Below are positions 26,344 through 35,356 of a stretch of DNA of 64,000 nucleotides, one piece after another (position 1 is the stretch's first letter; the number at the start of each line of letters is the position of its first letter). Source of the DNA: Pseudoduganella rivuli (lineage in GTDB: Bacteria > Pseudomonadota > Gammaproteobacteria > Burkholderiales > Burkholderiaceae_D); contig NZ_WKJJ01000012.1 of assembly GCF_009674485.1 (NCBI RefSeq), forward strand, positions 62,001-126,000. The letters are read 5' to 3'. The notes below the pieces were generated by a model that ran no database searches, had not been told where the DNA came from, and was given only the letters and a program-made list of their open reading frames with translations. The position numbers and the translations under genes are program-made.

Positions 26344-27588
26344 ATGGATTCCCTGATCACCGCCTCCGCCCGCGCCCTGGCCGCGGGCGACCCGCTGGGT
26401 GCGCTCAAGCGCGTCGCACTGCGGGACGATCCGCCTGCGCTGGCCTTACGCGGCATCGCCATGGCACAGTTGGGCGAGTTGGGACGCGCGCGCGAATTGC
26501 TGCGCCTTGCCGCGCGGGCCTTCGGGCCGCGCGAGGCCGTGGCGCGTGCCCGCTGCGTGGTAGCGGAAGCGGAAGTGGCGCTGGCGATGCGCGATTTCAC
26601 CTTTGCGCCCCGCTCGCTCGCCACGGCGGCGGCCACGCTGGCATCCCACCACGACCATGCCAACGCCTTGCAGGCGCGCCTGACTGCCGCGCGGCGACTG
26701 GTGCTGCTGGGGCGGCTGGCCGAGGCGGAAGCCGCGCTGGCGCAGGCCGGCGCATTTGCTGACTTTACCGGCATACCCTGGGCGTTGGCCGCCATCGGCA
26801 ACCTGATTGCGGCGGAAATTGCGTTGCGGGCGTTGCGCATGGACCCCGCGCGTGGCGCGCTGACCCGTGCGCAGGTGGCTGCACAGCGCGCCGGGATACC
26901 GGCGTTGTGCGCGGAAGCGGAAGAAGCGCTGGCGGTGCTGGTGCGCCCCGCGGCAAGACGCATCGATGCCGGTGGCGGGCAATTGCAGACGCTCGATGAC
27001 GTGGCGGCGCTGCTGGCATCCGATACGCTGACGATCGATGCCTGCCGGCGCGGGCTGGCCTGCAACGGCGTGCTTGTGCCGCTGGCCAGCCGCCCTGTCC
27101 TGTTTGCGCTGGCGAAGTCGCTTGCCGAAGCCTGGCCCGCCGACGCGGAACGGGAAGCATTGATCGCTGAGGCCTTCCGCACCCGCCATCCTGACGACAC
27201 GCACCGCGCACGGTTGCGCGTGGAAATCGGCCGCCTGCGCAAACTGGCCGCGCCGCTGGCCGGCATCGACGCCACGGCGCGCGGCTTCGCATGGCGTCCC
27301 CATGGCAGCCAGAAGGTTGCTGTATTGGCGCCGCCGATAGCCGGTGAACAGGCATCGCTGCTGGCCTTGCTGGCCGACGGCGCCGCATGGCCGACTTCCG
27401 CGCTGGCGCAAGCGCTGGATACCAGCCAGCGCACGGTCCAGCGCGCACTGGCTGCGCTGGAAGTTGCGGGACGGGTGCGCGCCATCGGCCAGGGCCGGTC
27501 ACGCCGCTGGCTGGCGCCGCCGCTGGCCGCGCCGTTGAGCGGATTCACGACGATTTTGTTACTCTCTGCCGCACTGCCGATTGGATAG
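26344..27588 (+). CDS. HTH-type transcriptional regulator with TPR-like N-terminal region
   Basis: This 414-residue protein is Ala-rich and helical over residues 1-215, resembling TPR repeats. Two DNA-binding-like regions follow: near 285-330 a winged-helix segment (HRARLRVEIGRLRKLAAPLA) reminiscent of OmpR/SARP trans-activating domains, and near 345-400 a second HTH (TSALAQALDTSQRTVQRALA). No effector domain is recognised. It begins 19 bp after the xdh terminator, in the position where xdhC is often found, so it may regulate purine genes or an unrelated function. The start used is the ATG at 26344; a TTG at 26335 in frame is an alternative. Confidence 0.75.
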   Translation: MDSLITASARALAAGDPLGALKRVALRDDPPALALRGIAMAQLGELGRARELLRLAARAFGPREAVARARCVVAEAEVALAMRDFTFAPRSLATAAATLASHHDHANALQARLTAARRLVLLGRLAEAEAALAQAGAFADFTGIPWALAAIGNLIAAEIALRALRMDPARGALTRAQVAAQRAGIPALCAEAEEALAVLVRPAARRIDAGGGQLQTLDDVAALLASDTLTIDACRRGLACNGVLVPLASRPVLFALAKSLAEAWPADAEREALIAEAFRTRHPDDTHRARLRVEIGRLRKLAAPLAGIDATARGFAWRPHGSQKVAVLAPPIAGEQASLLALLADGAAWPTSALAQALDTSQRTVQRALAALEVAGRVRAIGQGRSRRWLAPPLAAPLSGFTTILLLSAALPIG

Positions 27589-27636
27589 AGTGGCTGTGTG
27601 GCGCCGCGTTGGCCGCCCATCACCAGGGAGACAGTC

Positions 27637-28299
27637 ATGAACAGTAACAAGGCAAGCAATTCAGTAACCGTCACGGCGGCGGAAATTGTCCGCGAGTATG
27701 GTCCCTTCAACGGCGCCGAGCGCATCCACGGCGTGTCCCACGACGGCCAGCGTGTCTGGGCCGCCACCGGCGGCGCACTGGTCGCGTTCGATCCCGCCAG
27801 CGGCGAAACCGTGCGCACGCTCGACGTCGCGTGCGACGCGGGCACCGCGTTCGACGGATCGCATTTGTACCAGATCGCCGAGGCCCGCATCGACAAGATC
27901 GATCCCGCCACCGGCAAGGTGCTGGCGTCGATTCCCGCACCGGGCAATGGTTCGGATTCCGGACTGACGTGGGCCGAAGGCAGCCTGTGGGTCGGCAATT
28001 ACCGCGACCGCAAGATCCACCAGATCGACCCGGCAACCGGCGCGATCCGCCGTTCGATCGAATCGAACCGCTTCGTCACGGGCGTGACATGGGTGGATGG
28101 CGAACTGTGGCACGGCACCTGGGAAGGCGACGACAGCGATATCCGCCGCATCGATCCCGCCAGCGGCGCCGTGCTGGCGCGGATTGACATGCCGCCGGGG
28201 ACCGGCGTCAGCGGGCTGGAATCGGATGGCGCGGGCCTGTTTTATTGCGGCGGTGGGCCGAGCGGCAAGGTACGCGCCGTCCGGCGTCCTGCCGCATGA
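27637..28299 (+). CDS. Beta-propeller (Vgb/streptogramin-lyase-like) protein
   Basis: The 220-residue product from the ATG at 27637 (CAGGGAGACAG ribosome site) is composed of repeated four-strand blades, each with an I/F-DPA-S/T-G element: FDPASGETVRTLD near residue 48, IDPATGKVLASI near 88, IDPATGAIRRSI near 130 and IDPASGAVLARI near 170. This matches Vgb-like and glutamine-cyclotransferase-like propellers. No signal peptide is seen, suggesting a cytoplasmic location. Vgb-type streptogramin cleavage cannot be assumed, since the catalytic histidine was not located. The substrate is unknown. Confidence 0.72.
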   Translation: MNSNKASNSVTVTAAEIVREYGPFNGAERIHGVSHDGQRVWAATGGALVAFDPASGETVRTLDVACDAGTAFDGSHLYQIAEARIDKIDPATGKVLASIPAPGNGSDSGLTWAEGSLWVGNYRDRKIHQIDPATGAIRRSIESNRFVTGVTWVDGELWHGTWEGDDSDIRRIDPASGAVLARIDMPPGTGVSGLESDGAGLFYCGGGPSGKVRAVRRPAA

Positions 28300-28409
28300 A
28301 TCGATAAACAAATATGTAGTTTGCACAATATAGCTGCTGTCACCCTGGCAGCATCGACATCCATGTTGAAAGCAAGTAGCATCAAACGGTACATAAGCAG
28401 TGCCCGACG

Positions 28410-29189
28410 ATGTTCACCATGACTAAAGCTCTACTGATTGCCTTGCTGGCACTGCACCCGGCCGCCTTCGCGGCCGAACCTCCGCTGCGCGTCTGCAGCC
28501 TCGGCCTCGCGCCGCAAACCATGAAGGATGCGGACGACAAGCCGGCCGGCTATGCCGTGGAAATCCTGCAAAACGTGGCGGCCGCGCTGCGCTGGCAAAT
28601 CCAGATCGACTACATGCCGTGGGCGCGGGTGGTGTCGGAAATGAAGCTGGGCCGCTGCGACATGGCCATGACGGTGCTGTACTTCAAGGATTACGCGGAA
28701 TACATGCTGTTCCCGCACGAAGCCATTCTCGACCAGAAAAACGTGCTGGTGGTGCGACGCGGCGACGGGATCCGGTTTGACGGCAACCTGGAAAAGTTCA
28801 TGCGCCAGTATTCGATCGGGCTGTATGTCGACAAGCGCGTCAACGATGAATTCGAAGCGTTGCGCAAGGCGCCATGGGCCAAGGTCGACACGGTACCCAG
28901 CGCGGAACTGAACATGAAAAAGCTGCTGTTCAAGCGCTTCGACGCCATCGTGGAAAACGACTTGAACGTTACGCATGAAATGCGCAAGCTGGGCAAGCTC
29001 GATGACGTGGACATCCTGTCGCCGCCGCTCAGCGTGACGCCGGCCTATATCGTGTTTTCACACAAGCCGGAGTCGCTGAAGCGCATGCGCCAGTACGATT
29101 ACGCGCTGGCGCAGTTCAAGCGGACGGACAAGTATCGTGCCCTGACGAACCGCTACTTACCAGGCGGACCTGCATCGGAACAACCGTAG
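28410..29189 (+). CDS. Orphan periplasmic solute-binding protein
   Basis: The 259-residue protein has a signal peptide (MFTMTKALLIALLALHPAAF, cut near AFA-AEPPLR) and a bacterial type 3 solute-binding fold: LRVCSLGLAPQTMKDADD near residue 26, MPWARVVSEMKLGRCDMAMT near 70, and a C-terminal YDYALAQFKRTDKYRALTNR. No transporter gene adjoins it. Its stop codon TAG is part of the GTAG head of the repeat at 29186, so the last residues may have been set by insertion of that repeat. An in-frame ATG at 28419 is an alternative start. Confidence 0.78.
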   Translation: MFTMTKALLIALLALHPAAFAAEPPLRVCSLGLAPQTMKDADDKPAGYAVEILQNVAAALRWQIQIDYMPWARVVSEMKLGRCDMAMTVLYFKDYAEYMLFPHEAILDQKNVLVVRRGDGIRFDGNLEKFMRQYSIGLYVDKRVNDEFEALRKAPWAKVDTVPSAELNMKKLLFKRFDAIVENDLNVTHEMRKLGKLDDVDILSPPLSVTPAYIVFSHKPESLKRMRQYDYALAQFKRTDKYRALTNRYLPGGPASEQP

Positions 29190-29220
29190 GGCGGTTTCCG
29201 CGCAGCGGAAGCCGCCATGC
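29186..29220 (+). repeat. REP-like element, copy 4, overlapping a stop codon
   Basis: GTAGGGCGGTTTCC, a short loop, then GGAAGCCGCCATGC. Its second to fourth bases are the TAG stop of the preceding solute-binding protein gene. Confidence 0.75.
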
Positions 29221-29269
29221 CTGCATTACCGCCAGCGCAGGCCGTGCCATGCGGTTATACGGGATCGAT

Positions 29270-29953
29270 TTACTCGAACTGCTTTTTGAACTCGGCAAAC
29301 TGCGCCGCCAGGTCGCCGATCTCTTGCCGCAGTTGCGCCACTTCCGCTTCCAGCGCCGCTACCCGGCCCGACTGCGAACCCTGGCCTGCACCGGTTGAGC
29401 CGCCAAAGCTGGCGGCGGTTTCTTCGCGCGCCAGCGCTTCCTCACCCGACAGAAGGTGACCGTAGCGTGGCTCTTTCGCGCCTGGCGCCACGTTCAGGCG
29501 CGATACCAGCGGCGGGTATTTGTCGATCAGGAATTGCAGCGCCTGCTCGACATCGGCCACGGTCTTGAATTCATGCAGGCGCCCCGAGCGCGTGCGCACT
29601 TCGCCCGCCGTCTGCAAGCCGCGCAGCATCAGGATCGTCAGCACGGCCACCTTGTCCTGTTCCAGCGACCACTTGATGCGCATGCGGTGTTCGTATTTCG
29701 TCACGCGCGCGCCGGCCTGCGTGATGCCGTTGACGAATTTGCGCTGCATGAGGCGCTGCAAGGTCTCGGCCACGGTTTCTTCGGACAGCGACATCACCGG
29801 GTCGCGGCTCGATAACTGGTTGCAGCCGTTGGTGATCGCGTTGAGCGACATCGGGTAATTGTCGGGGGTGAGCGCTTCTTTTTCTGCCAGCACCGCCAGT
29901 ACCCGTACTTCAAACGGGTCCAGCAGGTTGGGATTGTCTGCATCGGTAGTCAT
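29270..29953 (-). CDS. YceH family (DUF480) protein
   Basis: The 227-residue protein shows the conserved YceH pattern of two winged-helix units: VRVLAVLAEKEALTPDNYPM near residue 16, NAITNGCNQLSSRDPVMSL near 38, and VAVLTILMLRGLQTAGEVRT near 103. A C-terminal coiled coil follows (residues 197-226, VAALEAEVAQLRQEIGDLAA). The family is widely conserved in Proteobacteria and has no settled function. It is 10 bp downstream of cysE on the same strand. Confidence 0.9.
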   Translation of the reverse strand: MTTDADNPNLLDPFEVRVLAVLAEKEALTPDNYPMSLNAITNGCNQLSSRDPVMSLSEETVAETLQRLMQRKFVNGITQAGARVTKYEHRMRIKWSLEQDKVAVLTILMLRGLQTAGEVRTRSGRLHEFKTVADVEQALQFLIDKYPPLVSRLNVAPGAKEPRYGHLLSGEEALAREETAASFGGSTGAGQGSQSGRVAALEAEVAQLRQEIGDLAAQFAEFKKQFE

Positions 29954-29963
29954 GCGCTGTTCC

Positions 29964-30713
29964 TTATTCGACGAGCTTGTTCAATTGGGCGGGATCGAAT
30001 TTATCACACTCGGGCATGGCCTTACAGTCCAACCCCGCCGCTTTCATCGTTGCGGCCAGCTGTTCGATCTGCCGTTCCTGCACGGCGGCATGGTCGATTA
30101 GCGCCCGCAGCGCCTTCGACAGCGGGTCGTCGCCGTTGGCCGTCAAGCCATAGGACGTGAACAGGTTGGCGACAGTGGCCGGCGCCGCATCCTTTTGCAC
30201 GATGTGCGCGGGATTGCCGACCGCCGTGCCGCCCGGTGGAACGGGCTTCAGCAGCACGGCGTTCGAGCCCACTTTCGCATATTCGCCCACGGTGAAATTA
30301 CCCAGCACTTTCGCGCCCGCGCCGATGATGACGCCCCGCTCCAAGGTGGGATGGCGCTTGGCGCCCGTGGCCAGCGACGTGCCGCCCAGGGTCACACCCT
30401 GGTAAATCGTGCAATCGTCGCCCACCACGGCGGTCTCGCCGATGACGACGCCGAAGCCATGGTCGATGAATACGCGGCGGCCGATGACCGCGCCGGGATG
30501 GATTTCAATGCCGGTCAGGACCCGCGCCACGTGCGACGTGAAACGGCCCAGCCATTTCATGCGGTGCGTCCAGCACCAGTTGGCCCAGCGGTGCATGACG
30601 ATGGCGTGCAGGCCGGGGTAGCAAGTCAGCACCTCCCATCCGTTGCGGGCGGCGGGATCGCGGTCGATGATGCTGTTGATGTCTTCTCTCAGGCGATGGA
30701 ACATAAAACGCAT
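29964..30713 (-). CDS. cysE: Serine O-acetyltransferase
   Basis: Started at the ATG at 30713 (MRFMFHRLREDIN) the product is 249 residues; the longer frame to 30821 adds sequence not typical of the family, and the ATG at 30704 is also possible. The left-handed beta-helix hexapeptide region starts near residue 68 (IEIHPGAVIGRRVFIDHGFG) and includes GETAVVGDDCTIYQGVTLGG and the active-site AKRHPTLE. It makes O-acetylserine from serine and acetyl-CoA for cysteine synthesis in the cytoplasm. The short N-terminal type is common in betaproteobacteria. It is followed by yceH. Confidence 0.93.
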   Translation of the reverse strand: MRFMFHRLREDINSIIDRDPAARNGWEVLTCYPGLHAIVMHRWANWCWTHRMKWLGRFTSHVARVLTGIEIHPGAVIGRRVFIDHGFGVVIGETAVVGDDCTIYQGVTLGGTSLATGAKRHPTLERGVIIGAGAKVLGNFTVGEYAKVGSNAVLLKPVPPGGTAVGNPAHIVQKDAAPATVANLFTSYGLTANGDDPLSKALRALIDHAAVQERQIEQLAATMKAAGLDCKAMPECDKFDPAQLNKLVE

Positions 30714-30835
30714 AAGGTTATGACCGATATGCGCATCGTAGCGCATTCGGTAGGCGGTTGCTCGAATTTGGAATGTGGGCCGGGGCGGCCCGGGGAGCGG
30801 ATCGGCGGACAACGCCGCCAATCCGCCGTGCCAGA

Positions 30836-31582
30836 TCAGGCTTCTTTGGCGAGGCGCTGGCGGCGCGCCTCGTACAGACAGACGCCGGAAGCGACTGAGA
30901 CGTTCAGGCTCTCGACGGTGCCGAACATGGGGATATTGACCAGCATGTCGCAGGTTTCGCGGGTCAGGCGGCGCATGCCCTCGCCTTCCGAACCCATGAC
31001 CAGTGCGGTCGGGCCGGTGAAGTCGGACTGGTACAGGCTCTTTTCGCCGTCATCGGACGTGCCGATCAGCCAGATATCGCGGTCTTTCAGGTCGCGCAAG
31101 GTGCGGGCCAGGTTCGTCACCGTGATGTAAGGCACGTTTTCCGCCGCACCGCTGGCCACCTTGGCCGCCGTCGCGTTCAAGCCGACCGCGCGGTCTTTCG
31201 GTACGATCACGGCGTGCGCGCCGGCGCCATCGGCCACGCGCAGGCAGGCACCCAGGTTGTGCGGGTCGGTAATGCCGTCGAGCACCAGCAGCAGCGGCGG
31301 GCCTTCGATCGCGTCCAGCAATTCATCGAGGTTGCGCGCCAGCGAAATCTGCTGGGCAAACGCGATCACGCCCTGGTGGCGGTGGGTGCCGACGATCTTG
31401 TCGAGGCGCGACGATTCCACCGGCATTACGCGCACGCCGAGCGACTTGGCGTTGGCCACCAGGTCGGTCATGCGGCGGTCATTACGGGCGATATCGACGA
31501 AAATTTCTTCCACGGACGACGCTTCGTGACGCAGACGCGACGTGACGGCGTGGAAGCCGAAAATCATTTTATTTTTGGACAT
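30836..31582 (-). CDS. rlmB: 23S rRNA (guanosine-2'-O-)-methyltransferase RlmB
   Basis: The 248-residue SpoU-class enzyme has an N-terminal substrate-binding domain (residues 1-76) and the knotted methyltransferase domain with motif 1 LVLDGITDPHNLGACLRVAD near 98, motif 2 VMGSEGEGMRRL near 195 and motif 3 IPMFGTVESLNVSVASGV near 217. It methylates guanosine 2251 of 23S rRNA in E. coli. It lies three bases behind rnr on the same strand, the usual coupling of these two genes. Confidence 0.95.
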   Translation of the reverse strand: MSKNKMIFGFHAVTSRLRHEASSVEEIFVDIARNDRRMTDLVANAKSLGVRVMPVESSRLDKIVGTHRHQGVIAFAQQISLARNLDELLDAIEGPPLLLVLDGITDPHNLGACLRVADGAGAHAVIVPKDRAVGLNATAAKVASGAAENVPYITVTNLARTLRDLKDRDIWLIGTSDDGEKSLYQSDFTGPTALVMGSEGEGMRRLTRETCDMLVNIPMFGTVESLNVSVASGVCLYEARRQRLAKEA

Positions 31583-31585
31583 TGC

Positions 31586-34252
31586 TTATCGTTTCTTCTT
31601 GCTCTTGGCGGCCGTGGCCACCTTCGAGCGCTTGGGTTTTGCAGCCTTGGCTTTCACGGCCTTGGCTTGGGGTTTTGCAGCCGCCTTGGCGGCAGGGTTG
31701 GCGGCCGGACGGGCCGCCGTGGTACGGGACTTGCCGCCGGCACTGTTGCGCGAACGTGGCGGTGGCACCAGCGGTTCAGGCAACGGTTCGAGATCGAAGT
31801 ACGCCGGCAGCTTGCCGCCGGCCGCACTGGCACCGGTTTTCGGCGCCGGCGCGGCAGCGCGGCTGCCAGGCTTGCCGCCCTTGCCGGCTGGCGCGCCTTT
31901 GCCGGCCGGCTTGCGGCGGCCACGCGGCGCTTCGACTTCCTCGTCGTCCAGGTCTTCTTCATACAGCGGCGTGATGCGCGGACCGCCATTCTGCTCTTTC
32001 TGGCGCACGCCGATACCGGCGGTTTCCGACGCCGCCAGGCGCAGGTCGATCTTGCGCGAATCGAGGTCGACCCGCACCACCTGCACCTTGACCTTGTCGG
32101 TCAACTGGTAACGCTTGCCGGTACGCTCGCCGCGCAACTCGTGGCGCGCATCGTCGTACTGGAAGTAATCGGCGCCCAGGTCCGTGATGTGCACCAGGCC
32201 TTCGACAAACAATTCCTCCAGCTGCACGAAGATGCCGAACGTGGTCACGCCGGTGATCATGCCGGTGAATTCATCGCCCAGCTTGTCCTGCATGAAGTAG
32301 CACTTGAGCCACTGTTCGACGTCGCGCGACGCTTCGTCGGCGCGGCGTTCATTGGCCGAGCAGTGCACGCCCAGCGCATCCCACACCGTCAGGTCGCCGG
32401 CGGCTTTCGGCGTCTTGCCTTCCTGCTTGTCTTTCAATTGCTGGCGGCGCGTGGCGTTCGACACGGCCGTATTGAGCACGCTCTTGTCGCCGATTTTCGG
32501 CTCGTACTTCTTGCCCAGCAAAATCGCCTTGATGGCGCGGTGCGTCAGCAAGTCCGGATAGCGGCGGATCGGGCTGGTGAAGTGCGCATAAGCTTCATAG
32601 GCCAGGCCGAAGTGGCCGATGTTGTCCGGGCTGTAGACCGCCTGCTGCATCGAGCGCAGCAGCATGGTTTGCAGCAGCGACGCATCGGGACGCTCCTTGA
32701 TCTTGCCCATCAGTTCCGCGTAATCGGACGCGGCCGGCGTGTCGCCGCCGCCCAGGCTCAGGCCCACCTGCTTCAGGAAGTTGCGCACTTGCGTGAGTTT
32801 TTCCTTGGTCGGCCCGGCGTGGATACGGTAGGTGCCCGGATGCTTGTGGCGCAGCAGCAGGTCGGCCGCGCACACGTTGGCGGCCAGCATGCACTCTTCG
32901 ATCACCTTGTGCGCATCGTTGCGGGTGCGGGGGATGATTTTCTCGATCTTGCCCGCGGCATTGCAAACGATGTAGGTTTCCGTGGTCTCGAAATCGATCG
33001 CGCCCCGCACCAGCCGCGCTTTTTGCAGCGCATGGAACACGTCGTACAGGTTTTGCAGGTGCGGCACCAGCGGTGCGCGGCGCGCCGCTTCCGGGCCCTT
33101 GGTGTTGCCCAGGATGGCGGCCACTTCGTTGTACGTGAAGCGCGCGGCCGAATGCATGACGGCCGGGTAGAACTGGTACGCGGTGATCTCGCCCTTGGCG
33201 GTAATCACGGCATCGCACACCAGCGACAGGCGGTCCACGTTCGGATTCAGCGAGCACAGGCCGTTCGACAGCTTTTCCGGCAGCATCGGGATCACGCGGC
33301 GCGGGAAATACACGGACGTGCTGCGCTCCAGCGCATCGCCATCGAGGCCATCGTTCGGCTTCACGTAGTGGCTGACGTCGGCAATCGCGACGATCAGGCG
33401 GAAGCCCTTGCTGCGGCCGATTTTCACCGGTTCGCAGTACACGGCGTCATCGAAGTCGCGTGCATCTTCGCCGTCGATGGTCACCAGCGGCACATCGCGC
33501 AAGTCGACGCGGTCGGCCAGGTCTTCTTCACGCACGAAGTCGGGCAGCTTTTTCGCCTGCGCCAGCGCCTTGTCGGAAAACAGGTGCGGCACGCCGAACT
33601 TGCGCACGGCGATCTCGATTTCCATGCCGGGATCGTCCAGCGCGCCCAGCACTTCCACCAGGCGGCCCATCGGCTGCTTGAAGCGGCCCGGCTGTTCCGT
33701 CAATTCCACGCTGACGATCTGGTCCGGCTTGGCTTTGCCCACCGGGCCGTCGATGATGATGTCGTGCGAAATGCGCTTGTCTTCCGGCACCACCAGCCAC
33801 ATGCCGTTTTCCTTGACCAGGCGGCCGATGATGTGGGAATTGGCGCGCTGCACCACTTCCACGATCGTCCCTTCGGCGCGGCCGCGGCGGTCCAGGCCGA
33901 CCACTTTGGCCAGCACGCGGTCGCCGTGCATGACTTTTTGCATTTCACGCTCGGACAGGTACAAGTCTTCGCCCGGCTCGTCCGGGATCACGAAGCCGTA
34001 GCCGTCGCGATGGCTGCTGACACGGCCGGCGACAAAGCCGGAATGGTCGGCCAGCACATAAAAGCCGGAACCGTCGGACACGATCTGGCCATCGCGTTCC
34101 ATCGCGTTCAGGCGGCGTGTCAGGACGGCGTGGGAATCAGCTTTGACTTTGAGCGACAGCGCAACGGCGCGCAAGTCGAGCGGCGCCTTGGCGCTGCGGA
34201 AGATGCCGAGAATTTCCTCGCGGCTGGGAATAATGTGGGTAGATTGGTTCAA
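31586..34252 (-). CDS. rnr: Ribonuclease R
   Basis: The 888-residue protein has a helix-turn-helix N terminus (residues about 1-70), two cold-shock domains, the RNB catalytic domain with DGEDARDFDDAVYC near residue 276, an S1 domain near 655-735 (FTGMITGVTTFGIFVQLEEL), and a long Lys/Ala/Pro-rich tail from about 765. It degrades structured RNA from the 3' end in the cytoplasm. The basic tail is longer than in E. coli RNase R, as is common in related bacteria. rlmB follows three bases after the stop, so both are co-expressed. A very long antisense frame over this gene is a composition artefact. Confidence 0.96.
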   Translation of the reverse strand: MNQSTHIIPSREEILGIFRSAKAPLDLRAVALSLKVKADSHAVLTRRLNAMERDGQIVSDGSGFYVLADHSGFVAGRVSSHRDGYGFVIPDEPGEDLYLSEREMQKVMHGDRVLAKVVGLDRRGRAEGTIVEVVQRANSHIIGRLVKENGMWLVVPEDKRISHDIIIDGPVGKAKPDQIVSVELTEQPGRFKQPMGRLVEVLGALDDPGMEIEIAVRKFGVPHLFSDKALAQAKKLPDFVREEDLADRVDLRDVPLVTIDGEDARDFDDAVYCEPVKIGRSKGFRLIVAIADVSHYVKPNDGLDGDALERSTSVYFPRRVIPMLPEKLSNGLCSLNPNVDRLSLVCDAVITAKGEITAYQFYPAVMHSAARFTYNEVAAILGNTKGPEAARRAPLVPHLQNLYDVFHALQKARLVRGAIDFETTETYIVCNAAGKIEKIIPRTRNDAHKVIEECMLAANVCAADLLLRHKHPGTYRIHAGPTKEKLTQVRNFLKQVGLSLGGGDTPAASDYAELMGKIKERPDASLLQTMLLRSMQQAVYSPDNIGHFGLAYEAYAHFTSPIRRYPDLLTHRAIKAILLGKKYEPKIGDKSVLNTAVSNATRRQQLKDKQEGKTPKAAGDLTVWDALGVHCSANERRADEASRDVEQWLKCYFMQDKLGDEFTGMITGVTTFGIFVQLEELFVEGLVHITDLGADYFQYDDARHELRGERTGKRYQLTDKVKVQVVRVDLDSRKIDLRLAASETAGIGVRQKEQNGGPRITPLYEEDLDDEEVEAPRGRRKPAGKGAPAGKGGKPGSRAAAPAPKTGASAAGGKLPAYFDLEPLPEPLVPPPRSRNSAGGKSRTTAARPAANPAAKAAAKPQAKAVKAKAAKPKRSKVATAAKSKKKR

Positions 34253-34356
34253 AAGTGTTTGGTCTTATTATTGGGAGTGTGGAATTTGCATATATAGCGC
34301 GTAGTGTACCGGAGGTCACGCCAAACGCCTACGCTTCAGAATTTCCAGCCTGGAGT

Positions 34357-34384
34357 TTGACAACGGCTGGGATTACTCTATAAT
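34357..34384 (+). promoter_or_regulatory. Sigma-70 promoter upstream of the first tRNA-Leu
   Basis: TTGACA at 34357-34362 and TATAAT at 34379-34384 are separated by 16 bases, both boxes perfect. A second TATAAT at 34479-34484 lies 10 bases before the tRNA and may be the nearer start, though its -35 is poor. Confidence 0.7.
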
Positions 34385-34494
34385 CCTGGTCTCTTGCAGC
34401 GGCGACGCGGCAAGATAGGCAGGTCGATACGCAGTATGGAATGGAAACGTTCATCTGGCGTGAGACTCGCCAAGTCGCTATAATAGCAGACATT

Positions 34495-34579
34495 GCCCAC
34501 GTGGCGGAATTGGTAGACGCGCATGGTTCAGGTCCATGTGCCGCGAGGTGTGGGGGTTCGAGTCCCTCCGTGGGCACCA
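34495..34579 (+). tRNA. tRNA-Leu (CAG), copy 1
   Basis: The 85-base gene has acceptor arms GCCCACG and CGTGGGC, an encoded CCA, a long variable arm of the class II type and anticodon CAG within TTCAGGT. All five copies in this cluster are identical. It has its own promoter and a terminator at 34592. Confidence 0.96.
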
Positions 34580-34591
34580 AAAATTCCGTAA

Positions 34592-34627
34592 AAAAGCCGC
34601 AAACTTTCACGAGTTTGCGGCTTTTTT
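34592..34627 (+). terminator. Terminator after tRNA-Leu copy 1
   Basis: AAAAGCCGCAAACT pairs with AGTTTGCGGCTTTT around TTCACG, followed by T residues. Confidence 0.92.
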
Positions 34628-34686
34628 CATTTCCGCGCCCTGACGGCCCCGGACTGCGGATTTTTCCGGGTTTCATGAAAATACCC

Positions 34687-34715
34687 TTGACCGAACGAAA
34701 AACACCCCTTAAGAT
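34687..34715 (+). promoter_or_regulatory. Promoter of tRNA-Leu copies 2 and 3
   Basis: TTGACC at 34687-34692 and TAAGAT at 34710-34715 with a 17-base spacer; the tRNA follows 50 bases later. Confidence 0.72.
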
Positions 34716-34765
34716 GCGTGCCTTCTGTTGCAGCAACAACGCAACAGGATGACAAGGAAAGCAGC

Positions 34766-34850
34766 GCCCACGTGGCGGAATTGGTAGACGCGCATGGTTC
34801 AGGTCCATGTGCCGCGAGGTGTGGGGGTTCGAGTCCCTCCGTGGGCACCA
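34766..34850 (+). tRNA. tRNA-Leu (CAG), copy 2
   Basis: Identical in all 85 bases to copy 1, including anticodon CAG and encoded CCA. It shares a transcript with copy 3, from which it is separated by 31 bases. Confidence 0.96.
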
Positions 34851-34881
34851 GCGCTGATTTCAATGTCTCTGTAACACCAGT

Positions 34882-34966
34882 GCCCACGTGGCGGAATTGG
34901 TAGACGCGCATGGTTCAGGTCCATGTGCCGCGAGGTGTGGGGGTTCGAGTCCCTCCGTGGGCACCA
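34882..34966 (+). tRNA. tRNA-Leu (CAG), copy 3
   Basis: Identical to copy 1 over 85 bases with anticodon CAG and CCA. It closes the second unit and is followed after 14 bases by a terminator. Confidence 0.96.
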
Positions 34967-34980
34967 CAGAATTCCGCAGA

Positions 34981-35015
34981 AAAGCCGCAGACTTTCACGA
35001 GTCTGCGGCTTTTTT
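34981..35015 (+). terminator. Terminator after tRNA-Leu copy 3
   Basis: AAAGCCGCAGACT pairs with AGTCTGCGGCTTT around TTCACG, with a T-run. It differs from the first unit's terminator by one compensated base pair (A-T to G-C). Confidence 0.92.
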
Positions 35016-35077
35016 CATTTCCGCACGCCTCCCCCGGGTGCAAAAAGCAATATTTTCCGAAAAACATCGAAATACCC

Positions 35078-35106
35078 TTGACCACTGTGCCGCAGCCCCG
35101 TATGAT
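35078..35106 (+). promoter_or_regulatory. Promoter of tRNA-Leu copies 4 and 5
   Basis: TTGACC at 35078-35083 and TATGAT at 35101-35106 with a 17-base spacer, the same geometry as the previous unit. Confidence 0.74.
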
Positions 35107-35155
35107 TCGGGCCTCTGTTGCAGCGACACCGCAACAGAACGACAAAGAAAGCAGC

Positions 35156-35240
35156 GCCCACGTGGCGGAATTGGTAGACGCGCATGGTTCAGGTCCATGT
35201 GCCGCGAGGTGTGGGGGTTCGAGTCCCTCCGTGGGCACCA
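35156..35240 (+). tRNA. tRNA-Leu (CAG), copy 4
   Basis: Identical to copy 1 over 85 bases with anticodon CAG and CCA. Flanks match those of copy 2, showing a duplicated segment. Confidence 0.96.
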
Positions 35241-35271
35241 GCGCTGATTTCGATGTCTCTGTAACACCAGT

Positions 35272-35356
35272 GCCCACGTGGCGGAATTGGTAGACGCGCA
35301 TGGTTCAGGTCCATGTGCCGCGAGGTGTGGGGGTTCGAGTCCCTCCGTGGGCACCA
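35272..35356 (+). tRNA. tRNA-Leu (CAG), copy 5
   Basis: Identical to copy 1 over 85 bases. The 31-base spacer to copy 4 differs from the copy 2/3 spacer by one base, and the downstream terminator matches that of copy 3. Confidence 0.96.

Noticed and set aside
31214..34297. A 1027-residue frame on the plus strand
   Set aside because: It is antisense to rnr, rich in Arg, His, Gln and Val as expected from high-GC antisense, and has no recognisable domain.
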